Positions 50,552 to 58,620 of a stretch of DNA of 64,000 nucleotides are shown one piece after another; position 1 is the stretch's first letter, and each line of letters starts with the position of its first letter. The notes beneath the pieces were generated by a model. That model was not told the DNA's origin. It worked only from the letters and a program-made list of their open reading frames with translations, and did no database searches. Source of the stretch: an uncultured Oscillospiraceae bacterium (lineage in GTDB: Bacteria; Bacillota; Clostridia; Oscillospirales; Oscillospiraceae); contig CAKTKC010000001.1 in the NCBI GenBank assembly GCA_934569225.1, positions 124,001 to 188,000 of the forward strand, written 5' to 3'. The translations under genes and the position numbers were made by a program.

Positions 50552-52528
50552 ATGAAAAAACAGGAACAATACGGAAATTCCAGTATCTCCATGCTCAAGG
50601 GCGAGGATCGGGTGCGCAAGCGCCCGGCTGTCATCTTCGGCTCGGACGATCTGGAGGGCTGCAAGCACGCGGTGTTTGAAATTCTCTCCAACGCCATCGA
50701 CGAGGCGCGGGAAGGCTACGGCGACACCATCATTGTCACCCGCTACGAAGATTTGAGCGTGGAAGTGGAGGATTTCGGCCGGGGCTGCCCCGTGGACTAC
50801 AACGAAAAGGAAAAACGCTACAACTGGGAGCTGGTGTTCTGCGAAATGTACGCCGGCGGCAAATATGGGGAAAACGGGGAAAACTATGAGTATTCTCTGG
50901 GCTTAAACGGCCTCGGCTCCTGCGCCACCCAGTATGCTTCGGAATTTTTTGACGCCACCATCCGCCGGGATGGCTACCGGTACGATCTGCACTTTGAAAA
51001 GGGCAGAAACAAGGGCGGCCTGAAAAAGGAACCCGCCGACCGGAAAAAGACCGGCTCGTGCTTCCACTGGAAGCCGGACAAGCTGGTGTTCACCGACATC
51101 AACATCCCTGTGGAATATTACCGGGATGTGCTGCGCCGTCAGGCGGTGGTGAACAAGGGCATCACCTTCCGCTTCCGCAATCAAGTGGGCGGTAAATTCG
51201 AGACCGAGGAATTCTGTTATGCCGACGGCATCCGCCAGTATATCGAGGAGCTGGTGGGGGACAACGCCTTCACCATGCCCGTCTACTGGGAAGCCGAGCG
51301 CCGGGGCCGGGACGCGGAAAACCGGCCGGAGATGAAGCTGAAGATCACGGCCTCCTTCTGCTTCTCCAAGCAGATCAGCCATATCGAGTACTATCACAAC
51401 TCCTCCTGGCTGGAATACGGCGGGAGCCCCGACAAGGCGGTTCGTTCCGGCTTTACCGCGGCCTTCGACAAGTACCTCCGGGACAATAACAAGTACACCA
51501 AAAACGAGAATAAGATCATTTTCCAGGACATTCAGGACTCGCTGGTGCTGGTGACCAACTGCTTCTCCACCATCGGCTGCTTTGAAAACCAGACGAAAAA
51601 GAGCGTCAACAGCAAATTCACCCAGGACGCCATGACCGCCTTTTTCAAGGAGCAGCTACAGGTCTGGTTCATCGAGAACAAGCAGGAGGCCGATAAGGCG
51701 TCGGAGCAGATTCTGGTGAACAAGCGCGCCCGGGAATCCGCCGAAAAGACCAAGTCCAGCGTGAAAAAGAAGCTCTCCGGCTCCATCGACATTGCCAACC
51801 GGGTGCAGAAATTTGTGGACTGCCGCAGCCGGGACGCTTCGGTGCGGGAGCTGTATATCGTGGAGGGCGATTCCGCATTGGGCAGTGTCAAGCTCAGCCG
51901 GGACGCGGAATTTCAGGGCATTATGCCGGTTCGGGGCAAAATTCTCAACTGCCTGAAGGCGGATTACGGCAAGATTTTCGCGTCCCCCATCATCACCGAC
52001 CTGATGAAGGTCTTGGGCTGCGGCGTGGAGGTGCAGGGCAAGAAAGCCAAGGAGCTGTCGTCCTTCGACCTTTCTCAGCTGCGGTGGAGCAAGGTGGTTA
52101 TCTGTACGGATGCCGACGTGGACGGCTTTCAGATCCGGACGCTGATATTGACCATGCTTTACCGCCTGTGCCCGACCCTGATCCGGGACGGGTACGTGTA
52201 TATCGCGGAATCGCCGCTGTTTGAGATCACCTGCAAGGACAAAACCTGGTTTGCCTACAACGAGCAGGAGAAGACGAAAATTCTCAAGGAATTGGATGGC
52301 AAAAAAATCACCATCCAGCGCTCCAAGGGCCTCGGCGAGAACGACCCTGAGATGATGTGGATGACCACAATGAACCCGGAGACCCGCCGCCTCATCAAGG
52401 TCATGCCGGAGGACGCGGAGCGCACGGCGCATTACTTTGACTTCCTCCTGGGCGACGGTTTGCAGGAGCGGAAGAACTTCATCGCGGAAAACGGTGCAAA
52501 ATATCTGGAGCTGGCGGATATTTCGTAA
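50552..52528 (+). CDS. parE: Type IIA topoisomerase B subunit (topoisomerase IV ParE-like)
   Basis: A 658-residue ATPase subunit. GHKL motifs: EILSNAIDEAREGYGD, EVEDFGRGCPVD and GLNGLGSCATQYAS. The TOPRIM domain has YIVEGDSALGSVKLSRDAEFQGIMPVRGKIL and CTDADVDGFQIRTLILTMLYRLCP with the metal-binding Asp-x-Asp. The usual EGDSAGGSAKQGRD of GyrB/ParE is EGDSALGSVKLSRD here, and GRGIP is GRGCP. So it is a divergent member, probably the topoisomerase IV-like pair found beside a standard gyrase in many clostridia. It pairs with the A subunit 51 bases downstream. Confidence 0.88.
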   Translation: MKKQEQYGNSSISMLKGEDRVRKRPAVIFGSDDLEGCKHAVFEILSNAIDEAREGYGDTIIVTRYEDLSVEVEDFGRGCPVDYNEKEKRYNWELVFCEMYAGGKYGENGENYEYSLGLNGLGSCATQYASEFFDATIRRDGYRYDLHFEKGRNKGGLKKEPADRKKTGSCFHWKPDKLVFTDINIPVEYYRDVLRRQAVVNKGITFRFRNQVGGKFETEEFCYADGIRQYIEELVGDNAFTMPVYWEAERRGRDAENRPEMKLKITASFCFSKQISHIEYYHNSSWLEYGGSPDKAVRSGFTAAFDKYLRDNNKYTKNENKIIFQDIQDSLVLVTNCFSTIGCFENQTKKSVNSKFTQDAMTAFFKEQLQVWFIENKQEADKASEQILVNKRARESAEKTKSSVKKKLSGSIDIANRVQKFVDCRSRDASVRELYIVEGDSALGSVKLSRDAEFQGIMPVRGKILNCLKADYGKIFASPIITDLMKVLGCGVEVQGKKAKELSSFDLSQLRWSKVVICTDADVDGFQIRTLILTMLYRLCPTLIRDGYVYIAESPLFEITCKDKTWFAYNEQEKTKILKELDGKKITIQRSKGLGENDPEMMWMTTMNPETRRLIKVMPEDAERTAHYFDFLLGDGLQERKNFIAENGAKYLELADIS

Positions 52529-52579
52529 TACCTGCCAGACAGCAAATTCACAATTGATTTTCTTGTAAAGGAGCCAACC

Positions 52580-54823
52580 ATGGCACGGAAAAAGCAAGAA
52601 CCTGAAAAAAAGAAAAAAGTAAATACCGACGGCATTATGGGCCTGCACGGCTCCACCACGGAACAGGCCATTTCCGAGACGCTGGAATTAAACTACATGC
52701 CCTACGCCATGTCGGTCATCGTTTCCCGGGCAATTCCCGAGATCGACGGCTTCAAACCGTCTCACCGCAAGCTGCTGTACACCATGTACAAAATGGGTCT
52801 GCTCACCGGCGGACGGACGAAATCCGCCAACATCGTCGGCCAGACCATGCGTCTGAACCCCCATGGCGACGCTGCCATCTATGAGACCATGGTGCGTCTT
52901 GCCAAGGGCAACGAGACGCTGCTGCATCCCTTCGTGGATTCCAAGGGCAACTTCGGTAAGGTGTACTCCCGGGACATGGCCTACGCCGCCGCCCGGTACA
53001 CCGAGGCCAAGCTGGATCCCATCTGCGCCGAGGTGTTCAAGGACATCGACAGCGACACCGTGGACATGGTGGACAACTACGACGCCACCATGAAGGAGCC
53101 TGCGCTACTGCCCACCACGTTCCCCAACGTGCTGGTTTCTGCCAACCAGGGCATCGCCGTGGGCATGGCGTCCAACATCTGCTCGTTTAACCTGCGGGAG
53201 GTGTGCGATACCGCCATTGCCCTGATGAAAAATCCCGACCACGACATTCTGGAGACCCTGCCCGGCCCGGATTTTTCCACCGGCGGCGAGCTGCTGTTTG
53301 ACGAGGCCGGTACCAGGGAAATCTATTCCACAGGCCGGGGCAGCTTCAAGCTCCGGGCAAAATGGCGCTATGTCAAGGACGGCAACCTCATTGAGATCAC
53401 GGAAATTCCCTACACCACCGCCACGGAAGTCATCATGGATAAGGTGGCGGAGCTGATCAAGGCGGGGAAAATCAAAGAAATCGCCGACATGCGGGACGAG
53501 ACGGACTTAGGCGGCCTGAAGCTGACCATTGACCTGAAGCGGGGCGTTGACCCGGAGAAGCTGATGCAGAAGCTGTTCCGTCTGACACCCTTGCAGGACA
53601 GCTTCCCCTGCAATTTCAACATCCTCATTGCGGGAATGCCCCGTGTGATGGGCGTGGGGGAAATTCTGGACGAGTGGACGGCATGGCGGACGGACTGCGT
53701 CAAGCGGCGCATCTTCTTCCAGATCCAGAAGAAGGAAGACCGGCTGCACCTGCTGAAAGGTCTGGAACGGATCCTGCTGGACATCGACAAGGCCATTGCC
53801 ATCATCCGGGAGACGGAGCTGGAAAACGAGGTCGTGCCCAACCTGATGATCGGCTTCGGCATTGACGAGATTCAGGCGAATTACGTGGCGGAGATCAAGC
53901 TGCGCAACATCAACAAGGAATACATCCTCAAACAGACCCGTGCCATCGATGATCTGGAAGGGGAGATCGCCGACCTGAGAGACACCCTGAACAGTCCCCG
54001 GAAGCTGAAAAATGTTATCATCAAGGAGCTGCAAGCGGTGGCCGACAAATTCGGCCAGCCCCGGCGGACGGAGATCCTCTACGACGCACAGGAGGCTGCA
54101 CCCGAGGAAGAGGATGACGTGCCGGACTACGGCGTGACGGTGTTCGTCTCCAAGGAGGGCTACCTCAAAAAGATGACCGCCCAGTCCCTGCGGATGAGCG
54201 GCGAGCAGAAATTCAAGGAGGGCGACAGCCTGTCCTTCTCCAAAGAGACCACCAACAGGGCGGAATTCCTGGTGTTCACCGACCGGTATCAGTGCTACAA
54301 GTCCCGCCTTTCCGACTTTGACGACGGCAAGGCGTCCCAGCTGGGCGACTACCTGCCCCAGAAGCTGGGCTTCGAGCCGGGAGAAAATCTGGTGGCGCTG
54401 GTGTTCTGCGGGGATTACAAGGGCTTTATTCTGTTCTTCTTTGAAAACGGCAAGGCGGCGAAGGTTCCGCTGTCCGCCTACGAGACGAAGACCAACCGGA
54501 AGAAGCTCACCGGCGCTTACAGCGATAAGAGCCCGCTTATCAAAGCGGTGGCGCTGGACGCGGACGAGCAGATGGTTGTGTATTCCACCGATGGCCGGGC
54601 GGCGATCTTCTCCACAGCGCAGCTCCTGCCCAAGACCACGAGAAACACGCAGGGCGTGGTGGTGATGACGCTGAAGAAGAAGGCAACGCTCCGAGACGCG
54701 GTGCTGCTGACCCAAAGCGGCATTGTCAACGAAAGCCGCTACCGCACCAAGACCATCCCCTCCGCCGGCGCGGTGCTGAAAGAAGAGGATTCTGCGGAAA
54801 AGCAGCAAACTTTTGAGGTGTAA
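52580..54823 (+). CDS. parC: Type IIA topoisomerase A subunit (topoisomerase IV ParC-like)
   Basis: A 747-residue DNA-cleaving subunit. DGFKPSHRKLLYTMYKMGL takes the place of DGLKPVHRR; MRLNPHGDAAIYETMVRLA and RDMAYAAARYTEAKLDPICAEVF follow, the latter with the catalytic Tyr. A coiled-coil gate (about 350-480) and beta-pinwheel C-terminal repeats are inferred from length and motifs. The tail is acidic at about 495-512 (EEEDDVPDYG). AAAGGAG precedes the ATG. Divergent motifs match those of its partner, so the pair has evolved together. Confidence 0.9.
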   Translation: MARKKQEPEKKKKVNTDGIMGLHGSTTEQAISETLELNYMPYAMSVIVSRAIPEIDGFKPSHRKLLYTMYKMGLLTGGRTKSANIVGQTMRLNPHGDAAIYETMVRLAKGNETLLHPFVDSKGNFGKVYSRDMAYAAARYTEAKLDPICAEVFKDIDSDTVDMVDNYDATMKEPALLPTTFPNVLVSANQGIAVGMASNICSFNLREVCDTAIALMKNPDHDILETLPGPDFSTGGELLFDEAGTREIYSTGRGSFKLRAKWRYVKDGNLIEITEIPYTTATEVIMDKVAELIKAGKIKEIADMRDETDLGGLKLTIDLKRGVDPEKLMQKLFRLTPLQDSFPCNFNILIAGMPRVMGVGEILDEWTAWRTDCVKRRIFFQIQKKEDRLHLLKGLERILLDIDKAIAIIRETELENEVVPNLMIGFGIDEIQANYVAEIKLRNINKEYILKQTRAIDDLEGEIADLRDTLNSPRKLKNVIIKELQAVADKFGQPRRTEILYDAQEAAPEEEDDVPDYGVTVFVSKEGYLKKMTAQSLRMSGEQKFKEGDSLSFSKETTNRAEFLVFTDRYQCYKSRLSDFDDGKASQLGDYLPQKLGFEPGENLVALVFCGDYKGFILFFFENGKAAKVPLSAYETKTNRKKLTGAYSDKSPLIKAVALDADEQMVVYSTDGRAAIFSTAQLLPKTTRNTQGVVVMTLKKKATLRDAVLLTQSGIVNESRYRTKTIPSAGAVLKEEDSAEKQQTFEV

Positions 54824-54854
54824 AAACGAATAGATTGGAAAGAAGAGGACGTTT

Positions 54855-55718
54855 ATGCGCAAGATTTGGGAAGATTACCGCTGGATTCTGGCGACGGCTG
54901 TGGGAAGCGCGGTTTTCGCGCTGGGGTTTTCCCTGTTCCTACAGCCCAATGAGATCAGCCCCGGCGGTATTTCCGGTCTTGCGCTGGTGGCCGTGGAGCT
55001 GCTGGGCTACGGCAGCGTGGGCGTGCTGACGATCCTCATTAACCTGCCGCTGTTCATCCTCGGCGGCATGAAGATCGGCAGACGGTTCTTCTTTGGCAGC
55101 CTGATGGGCATGGTGCTCAGCTCGGTGCTGATCGACGCCTTTGCCCAAATTCCCATGCCGCCCATGGATTCGCTGCTCTGCGCCCTTTACGGCGGCATGA
55201 TCTGCGGGCTGGGGCTGGGCATGGTGTTCATCTGCGGCACCTCCACCGGCGGCTCGGACATCGTGGTGCGGCTGCTGAAGCTCAAATACCGGGATGTTCC
55301 CATCGGACAGATTTCCATGTGCTTTGACGCCGGGGTGGCCGTCCTGACGGGCATCGTGTTTCAGGACATCACCAAGGCGCTATATACCGGCGTGGCGGTG
55401 TTTGTTACGGGCAAGGTGCTGGACGCCGTGGTGTATCGGTTCGACTATTCCAAGGTGGCACTGATCATTACCAAGGAGTACGACGCGGTGGCGGAGGCCA
55501 TCGGAACCAAGCTGGACAGAGGCGCAACCTTCCTCAATGGGGAAGGCTCCTACAGCCATGAGCCGACCAAAGTGGTGCTGGCTGCTGTGAAAAAGCAGCA
55601 GGTCACGGAGCTGAAGGAGCTGGTCATGGCCATCGACCCCAACGCCTTCGTCATCGTGCAGGAGGCGCACCAGGTGCTGGGAGACGGATTCTCCCATTAT
55701 TCCAAACAATCGCTGTAG
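54855..55718 (+). CDS. YitT-family membrane protein (DUF161/DUF2179)
   Basis: A 287-residue protein with five or six membrane spans (about 1-175, including PNEISPGGISGLALV and GTSTGGSDIVVRLLKLKYR) and a cytoplasmic C-terminal DUF2179 domain (about 200-280, with DRGATFLNGEGSYSHEPTKVVLAAVKKQQVTELKELV). YitT proteins are common in Firmicutes; their transport substrate is not established. It lies 31 bases after parC, with no terminator between. Confidence 0.93.
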   Translation: MRKIWEDYRWILATAVGSAVFALGFSLFLQPNEISPGGISGLALVAVELLGYGSVGVLTILINLPLFILGGMKIGRRFFFGSLMGMVLSSVLIDAFAQIPMPPMDSLLCALYGGMICGLGLGMVFICGTSTGGSDIVVRLLKLKYRDVPIGQISMCFDAGVAVLTGIVFQDITKALYTGVAVFVTGKVLDAVVYRFDYSKVALIITKEYDAVAEAIGTKLDRGATFLNGEGSYSHEPTKVVLAAVKKQQVTELKELVMAIDPNAFVIVQEAHQVLGDGFSHYSKQSL

Positions 55719-55743
55719 GAGAAACGTAAGGAAGGAGACCCGT

Positions 55744-56934
55744 ATGAAGCAAAAGCTATTGCCGCTGCTGCTGGCGCTCAGCCTGCTGCTCACCGGCTGC
55801 GGCTGGATGGACGGCCGGTATTCTTCCGTGACGCCCCACTTGGAGCAGCGGCAGAACACCCAGCCGGAGGTGATCGTGGCCTCCGATTATCTGGATTTAA
55901 TGGATGCACTGGAGGAAATGATCCAGTCCGGCAGCGAAAGCGGCGTTATCAACGTGGCAGACTACCCCGCGGACGCCGTGGAAAACGGCATGGGCATAGC
56001 GGTGAAATATGCCACGGAAGCCTACCCCGTGGGTGCGTATGCCGTGGACAGCATTGACTATGAGGTCGGCGCCAACGGCGGCCTGCCTGCGGTGGCCGTG
56101 ACCATCGCCTACCGCCACAGTCCCACGGAGATACGGATGATCCGGGAGGTCTCCGACAGCGAAGAAGCGGCGGAGGAGGTCGTCAAGGCGCTGAAAAATT
56201 TTGACGCCGGCGTGGTTCTGCTGGTGGATCGTTATGCCCCCACGGACTTTACCCAGCTGGTGCGGGATCATGCCGAGGAACACCCGGAGATCGTGATGGA
56301 GACCCCTCAGGTGACGGCGGCGGCCTACGGCGCCGGAAGCGCCCGTGTGGTGGAGCTGACGTTTACCTATCAGACGAGCCGGGATTCTCTGCGGCAGATG
56401 CAGTCCCAGGTGAAGCCGGTGTTCGATGCGGCGTCGCTGTACGTCAGCGGCGACGGAGAAGACCGCCAGAAGCTTTCCCAGCTGTACGCCTTCCTGATGG
56501 AGCGCTTTGACTACAAGATCGAGACGTCCATTACTCCCGCCTACAGTTTGCTCCGCCACGGGGTAGGGGACAGCAGAGCCTTTGCCACGGTGTACGCCGC
56601 CATGTGCCGCCTGGCGGGACTGGAGTGCATGACGGTGACGGGCACCCACGCGGGAGACCCCTGGACGTGGAACATCGTGCTGGACGACGGACATTATTAC
56701 CATGTGGACCTGCTGCATTGCAGCGAGCTGGGGGGCTACCACGAGTTTACCGACCAGGAGATGTCGGGCTATGTCTGGGACTACACGGCCTACCCGGAGT
56801 GTCCGGCCGCGCCCGCAGCTCCGGCCGCAGAGACCGGCGCTGCCCGTGGAACGGAGACGAAGCCCACGGAGGATACGACCCTTCCGCCGGAGGAAACCAC
56901 GGAAGCGACGGAGGATTTGGAAAAAAATACTTGA
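55744..56934 (+). CDS. Lipoprotein with degenerate transglutaminase-like core
   Basis: A 396-residue lipoprotein: signal peptide with lipobox LLTGC (Cys19), an N-terminal domain to about 230, then a transglutaminase-like core at about 240-325. The core reads GVGDSRAFATVYAAMCRLAG, where active members have GDC: the nucleophile Cys is Ser277. The catalytic His of the HAWN motif is Trp307 (DPWTWNIV), while the Asp (YHVDL, 322) is kept. It is therefore probably non-catalytic, perhaps a wall-binding or scaffold protein. The tail (about 352-396) is Pro/Ala/Thr/Glu-rich. The stop codon overlaps the -35 box of the tRNA promoter. Confidence 0.8.
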   Translation: MKQKLLPLLLALSLLLTGCGWMDGRYSSVTPHLEQRQNTQPEVIVASDYLDLMDALEEMIQSGSESGVINVADYPADAVENGMGIAVKYATEAYPVGAYAVDSIDYEVGANGGLPAVAVTIAYRHSPTEIRMIREVSDSEEAAEEVVKALKNFDAGVVLLVDRYAPTDFTQLVRDHAEEHPEIVMETPQVTAAAYGAGSARVVELTFTYQTSRDSLRQMQSQVKPVFDAASLYVSGDGEDRQKLSQLYAFLMERFDYKIETSITPAYSLLRHGVGDSRAFATVYAAMCRLAGLECMTVTGTHAGDPWTWNIVLDDGHYYHVDLLHCSELGGYHEFTDQEMSGYVWDYTAYPECPAAPAAPAAETGAARGTETKPTEDTTLPPEETTEATEDLEKNT

Positions 56935-56958
56935 CATTTTTGGAAAAACCGCTATAAT
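56931..56958 (+). promoter_or_regulatory. Sigma-A promoter of tRNA-Gly
   Basis: TTGACA (56931-56936), 16-base spacer, TATAAT (56953-56958), 14 bases before the tRNA. The -35 box shares bases with the TGA stop of the preceding gene. Confidence 0.9.
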
Positions 56959-56972
56959 AAGCTCTGTTCCGT

Positions 56973-57048
56973 GCGGGCGTAGCTCATCCGGTAGAGCGCC
57001 ACCTTGCCAAGGTGGAGGTAGCGAGTTCGAGCCTCGTCGCCCGCTCCA
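56973..57048 (+). tRNA. tRNA-Gly (anticodon GCC)
   Basis: A 76-base tRNA. The acceptor stem GCGGGCG / CGCCCGC pairs completely, the D-arm has AGCTCATCCGGTAGAGC, the anticodon loop is TTGCCAA (GCC, glycine), the T-arm contains GTTCGAGCC, and CCA is encoded. An own promoter and a strong terminator make it a single-gene unit. Confidence 0.97.
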
Positions 57049-57052
57049 AGAA

Positions 57053-57092
57053 AAAACCGCCCTTGCCTATCAGGCAAGGGCGGTTTTCTTTT
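57053..57092 (+). terminator. Intrinsic terminator of tRNA-Gly
   Basis: A 15-bp stem (AAAACCGCCCTTGCC / GGCAAGGGCGGTTTT) with a five-base loop, then CTTTTA. Confidence 0.93.
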
Positions 57093-57141
57093 ATCTTGCA
57101 AGCGGCGGAAAAAACAGATATAATGACAAAAAGGGGGCGGG

Positions 57142-57843
57142 ATGATGGAATTAAGGATCGCGGTCTGCGACGACGCAGAGGAAGATCGGACGTATGTTTC
57201 CGGTCTGGTAAAGGATTGGGCGGCGCAGGCCGGGCATCAGGCGGAAATTACCGCCTTCCCCTCCGCCGAGAGCTTCCTGTTCCGGTACGCGGAGGACAAG
57301 AACTGGGACATTCTGCTGCTGGACATCGAAATGGGTGCTATGGACGGCGTGAGCCTTGCCAAACGGGTGCGCAAAGACAACGAGGCGGTGCAGATCGTCT
57401 TCGTCACCGGGTATTCCGACTATATCGCCGAGGGCTACGAGGTGGCGGCGCTGCATTATCTGATGAAGCCCGTCAGCGAAGGAAAGCTGTTCGCGGTGCT
57501 GAACCGGGCGCTGGAAAAGCGGAAGCGGGAGGAACGGTGCCTGAATCTGGAGCTGGGCGGCGAAATGGTACGGATTCCCTTTTACGACATCCGGTATCTG
57601 GACGTTCGGCAGAATTATGTGACGATTCATGCAAAGGCGGAGTACACCGTCAAGCGGAGCCTGAACGAGTTTGAAAAGGAGCTGGACGACCGGTTCTTCC
57701 GCGCGGGCAGGAGCCTGATTATCAACCTCAAGTACATCCGGCGCGTGACGAAAACAGAGGTCAGCCTGTCGGACGGCACGCTGCTGCCCCTGCCAAGGGG
57801 CGCTTATGAACCCTTAAACCGGGCAATCATTATGCACACATAG
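57142..57843 (+). CDS. LytTR-family response regulator
   Basis: A 233-residue two-component regulator: receiver domain (about 1-125) with acidic pocket VCDDAEED, phospho-acceptor Asp61 (ILLLDIEMG) and Lys of YLMKPVSEGK. The LytTR DNA-binding domain (about 135-233) has DIRYLDVRQNYVTIHAK and FFRAGRSLIINLKYIRRV. Such AgrA-like regulators often answer peptide signals and control exporter or bacteriocin genes. The kinase gene follows 10 bases later and two ABC exporters lie just downstream. The first of two adjacent ATGs is used. Confidence 0.93.
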   Translation: MMELRIAVCDDAEEDRTYVSGLVKDWAAQAGHQAEITAFPSAESFLFRYAEDKNWDILLLDIEMGAMDGVSLAKRVRKDNEAVQIVFVTGYSDYIAEGYEVAALHYLMKPVSEGKLFAVLNRALEKRKREERCLNLELGGEMVRIPFYDIRYLDVRQNYVTIHAKAEYTVKRSLNEFEKELDDRFFRAGRSLIINLKYIRRVTKTEVSLSDGTLLPLPRGAYEPLNRAIIMHT

Positions 57844-57853
57844 GAGATTGGCT

Positions 57854-58516
57854 ATGTCTTTCTTTTCCAAACAAATCGACAAGCGCATCGCGGCCTATCA
57901 GCGGGAGCTGATCGAGACCCACTATCGGGAAGTGGAAAATATGTACCGGCAGATCCGGGGCTGGCGGCACGACTACCGCAACCACATCCAGATGATGAAG
58001 GTACTGGCGGCCAATGGGGACATGGACGCCCTGAAAGTCTACCTGGACGAGCTGGACACGGATCTCAATACCGTGGACACCGTGGTAAAAACCGGCAACC
58101 CCATGGCCGACGCCATTCTCAACAGCAAAATTTCCCTTGCGCGTTCCCGGAACATCCCGACGCAGGTGGACGCCCACATCCCGGTGAAGCTGAAAATGTC
58201 GGAGCTGGACTTGTGCTGCATCATCGGCAACCTGTTCGATAACGCCATGGAGGCAAGCATGGCCTTGCCGGAGGAAAAGCGGATGATCCGGGTGTACATG
58301 GATATGAAGGGGACGCAGCTCTACATTTCCTTCACCAACTTCACCGCCGCGAAAAAGCTGGACAAGGTGGGCAAGGGCTTCAAAACCTCCAAGGGGGAGG
58401 GACACGGCTTCGGGCTGGTGCGCATGGACGACATCGTATCCCGTTACGACGGCTATCTGAGCCGCAACAGCGAGGACGGGGCATTTACCACGGAAATCCT
58501 CATCCCACAGGTCTGA
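57854..58516 (+). CDS. GHKL sensor kinase without membrane domain
   Basis: A 220-residue histidine kinase made only of a dimerisation/phospho-acceptor helix and an ATPase domain. His39 is in WRHDYRNHIQMMKVL, the H-box of the AgrC/VirS class. The ATPase boxes are NLFDNAMEAS (N-box) and GHGFGLVRMDDIV (G-box). AgrC-type kinases have six membrane spans before this part; here there are none, so it is a soluble kinase core. It may sense a cytoplasmic cue or a partner protein. TAGGAG precedes the ATG. Confidence 0.9.
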   Translation: MSFFSKQIDKRIAAYQRELIETHYREVENMYRQIRGWRHDYRNHIQMMKVLAANGDMDALKVYLDELDTDLNTVDTVVKTGNPMADAILNSKISLARSRNIPTQVDAHIPVKLKMSELDLCCIIGNLFDNAMEASMALPEEKRMIRVYMDMKGTQLYISFTNFTAAKKLDKVGKGFKTSKGEGHGFGLVRMDDIVSRYDGYLSRNSEDGAFTTEILIPQV

Positions 58517-58558
58517 GGAAACCACGAAAATGCAGTTCGTCACCCAAAATAAGCAATT

Positions 58559-58589
58559 CGTCCCCAGAATCTTCCGGGGACGTCTTTTT
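58559..58589 (+). terminator. Intrinsic terminator of the two-component genes
   Basis: A stem CGTCCCC / GGGGACG with an inner GAA/TTC pairing, then TCTTTTT, 42 bases after the kinase stop. Some read-through to the ABC genes (58621) is possible because no promoter is obvious between. Confidence 0.8.
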
Positions 58590-58620
58590 GTGATAGAGTA
58601 TGCTCACGAGGTGAGGCAAA

